DNA from: Phycisphaeraceae bacterium
Lineage (GTDB): Bacteria > Planctomycetota > Phycisphaerae > Phycisphaerales > Phycisphaeraceae
Assembly (NCBI GenBank): GCA_003552605.1
Contig: PUNN01000274.1
Span: 1 to 7,086 of the forward strand
Length of the DNA: 7,086 bases
Direction of reading: 5' to 3'
Made by a program: the position numbers and the translations under genes. Positions 6,516 to 7,086 of this stretch are shown here, piece by piece. The notes beneath the pieces are model-generated. The model was not told the origin of the DNA. It did not search any database and worked only from the letters and a program-made list of their open reading frames with translations. Position 1 is the stretch's first letter, and the number at the start of each line of letters is the position of its first letter.

Positions 6516-6540
6516 GCCCCCACCGGCTCCGGATGCGCTG

Positions 6541-7086
6541 ATGACACCGCCTACTACAACGACACTCGCCGGGATGCTGATGCTGCCGGCCGCCACCGGC
6601 GAGACGGTTGTGCTTGCGCCGGGCCGGATCACCATCGAGGACGGTTTCATCGCCGCGGTTGACCGTTGCGAAGCCACCGGGCCGCCTCCCGATGCCAATC
6701 TCGGCGGCCCCGGCTGGCTGATCTGCCCGGGCTTCATCGATGCCCACCTGCACCTGCCGCAGGTCGAGGCCATCGGCGGCTTCGGCCTCGATCTGCTCGC
6801 GTGGCTCGAACGGGTGATTTTCCCCGCCGAGCAGCAGTGGGCCGAGGCGGGACGGGCCGAAGCCGCGGTTGCCACAACGTTGGATGAACTGCTCAGCTTC
6901 GGCACCACGGGGTTCTGTGGCTTCAGCTCAATCCATCCCAAAGCCACACACCGGGCGCTCGAGCACGCGGCCGCCCGCCGGCTTCGCTGCGCGATCGGGC
7001 AGACCGTGATCGACCATTCGGGCCCGAAGCAATGGCTCGTCCCGGCTCGGCAGCGGGTGGAGGAGACCGCCGCACTGCTTGAAAAG
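6541..7086 (+). CDS. guaD: Guanine deaminase, amidohydrolase superfamily (3' partial)
   Basis: The first 182 residues are visible; family members run to about 430-450, so more than half the gene is outside the window. The enzyme hydrolyses guanine to xanthine and ammonia in purine salvage and catabolism. It is a metal-dependent cytoplasmic amidohydrolase. Residues 10-60 are the small N-terminal beta domain. PGFIDAHLHLPQ at 63-74 carries the metal-binding HxH (His 69, His 71). The following Gln and the segment FGLDLLAWLERVIFPAEQQWA (about 81-101) match the guanine-deaminase pattern (G..LL.WL....FP.E..F/WA) rather than generic amidohydrolases. SFGTTGFCGFSS (119-130) and CAIGQTVIDHSGP (150-162) also fit the family. 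The later metal ligands are beyond the window. The start is uncertain: ATG 6541 has a GGA seven bases upstream, and ATG 6514 in the same frame would add nine residues, with AGGA 12 bases before it. I prefer 6541. The gene is divergent from the 465-residue gene, and no other purine genes are visible. Confidence 0.85.
   Translation, partial: MTPPTTTTLAGMLMLPAATGETVVLAPGRITIEDGFIAAVDRCEATGPPPDANLGGPGWLICPGFIDAHLHLPQVEAIGGFGLDLLAWLERVIFPAEQQWAEAGRAEAAVATTLDELLSFGTTGFCGFSSIHPKATHRALEHAAARRLRCAIGQTVIDHSGPKQWLVPARQRVEETAALLEK

Overview
The window looks like chromosomal DNA from a GC-rich planctomycete-type bacterium, possibly of the class Phycisphaerae. This rests on the base composition, on an ABC-2 permease with a large extracytoplasmic insert followed by a secreted TPR-like protein, and on a conserved unknown protein whose style I associate with planctomycetes and related marine metagenomes. 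It is an inference from protein style, not from a marker gene. I see no rRNA, tRNA, CRISPR array, insertion sequence or integrase, and nothing suggests recent transfer.

Layout. Positions 1-261 (+) hold the 3' end of a gene with a Pro/Glu/Asp-rich hydrophilic tail. Positions 331-2355 (+) encode a 674-residue ABC-2 family permease that starts with GTG. Positions 2459-4477 (+) encode a 672-residue membrane-anchored, extracytoplasmic, TPR-like protein of unknown function. These three genes are co-directional and probably form one transcription unit. Both spacers between them begin with a strong hairpin 3-5 bases after the stop codon. On the minus strand, converging on that unit, are a 465-residue unknown protein (6379-4982), probably rich in beta structure, and 38 bp after it a 145-residue stand-alone SET-domain protein (4943-4506). 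Diverging from these two, the 5' part of a guanine deaminase (6541 to the window end, +) begins after a spacer of about 160 bp and runs off the edge.

How the genes may work together. The permease and the TPR-like protein look like the membrane and periplasm-facing parts of an export or envelope-remodelling ABC system. Its ATPase is not in view and would be expected just upstream; the fragment at 1-261 could be its tail, but no ATPase motif is visible. The SET protein and its upstream neighbour could be co-transcribed; whether one acts on the other is unknown. The guanine deaminase is a self-contained purine salvage/catabolism enzyme with no visible link to its neighbours.

The least described elements are the ABC permease/TPR-like pair with its repeated post-stop hairpins, and the SET/unknown-protein pair. 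No complete new defence or mobile system can be demonstrated from this window.
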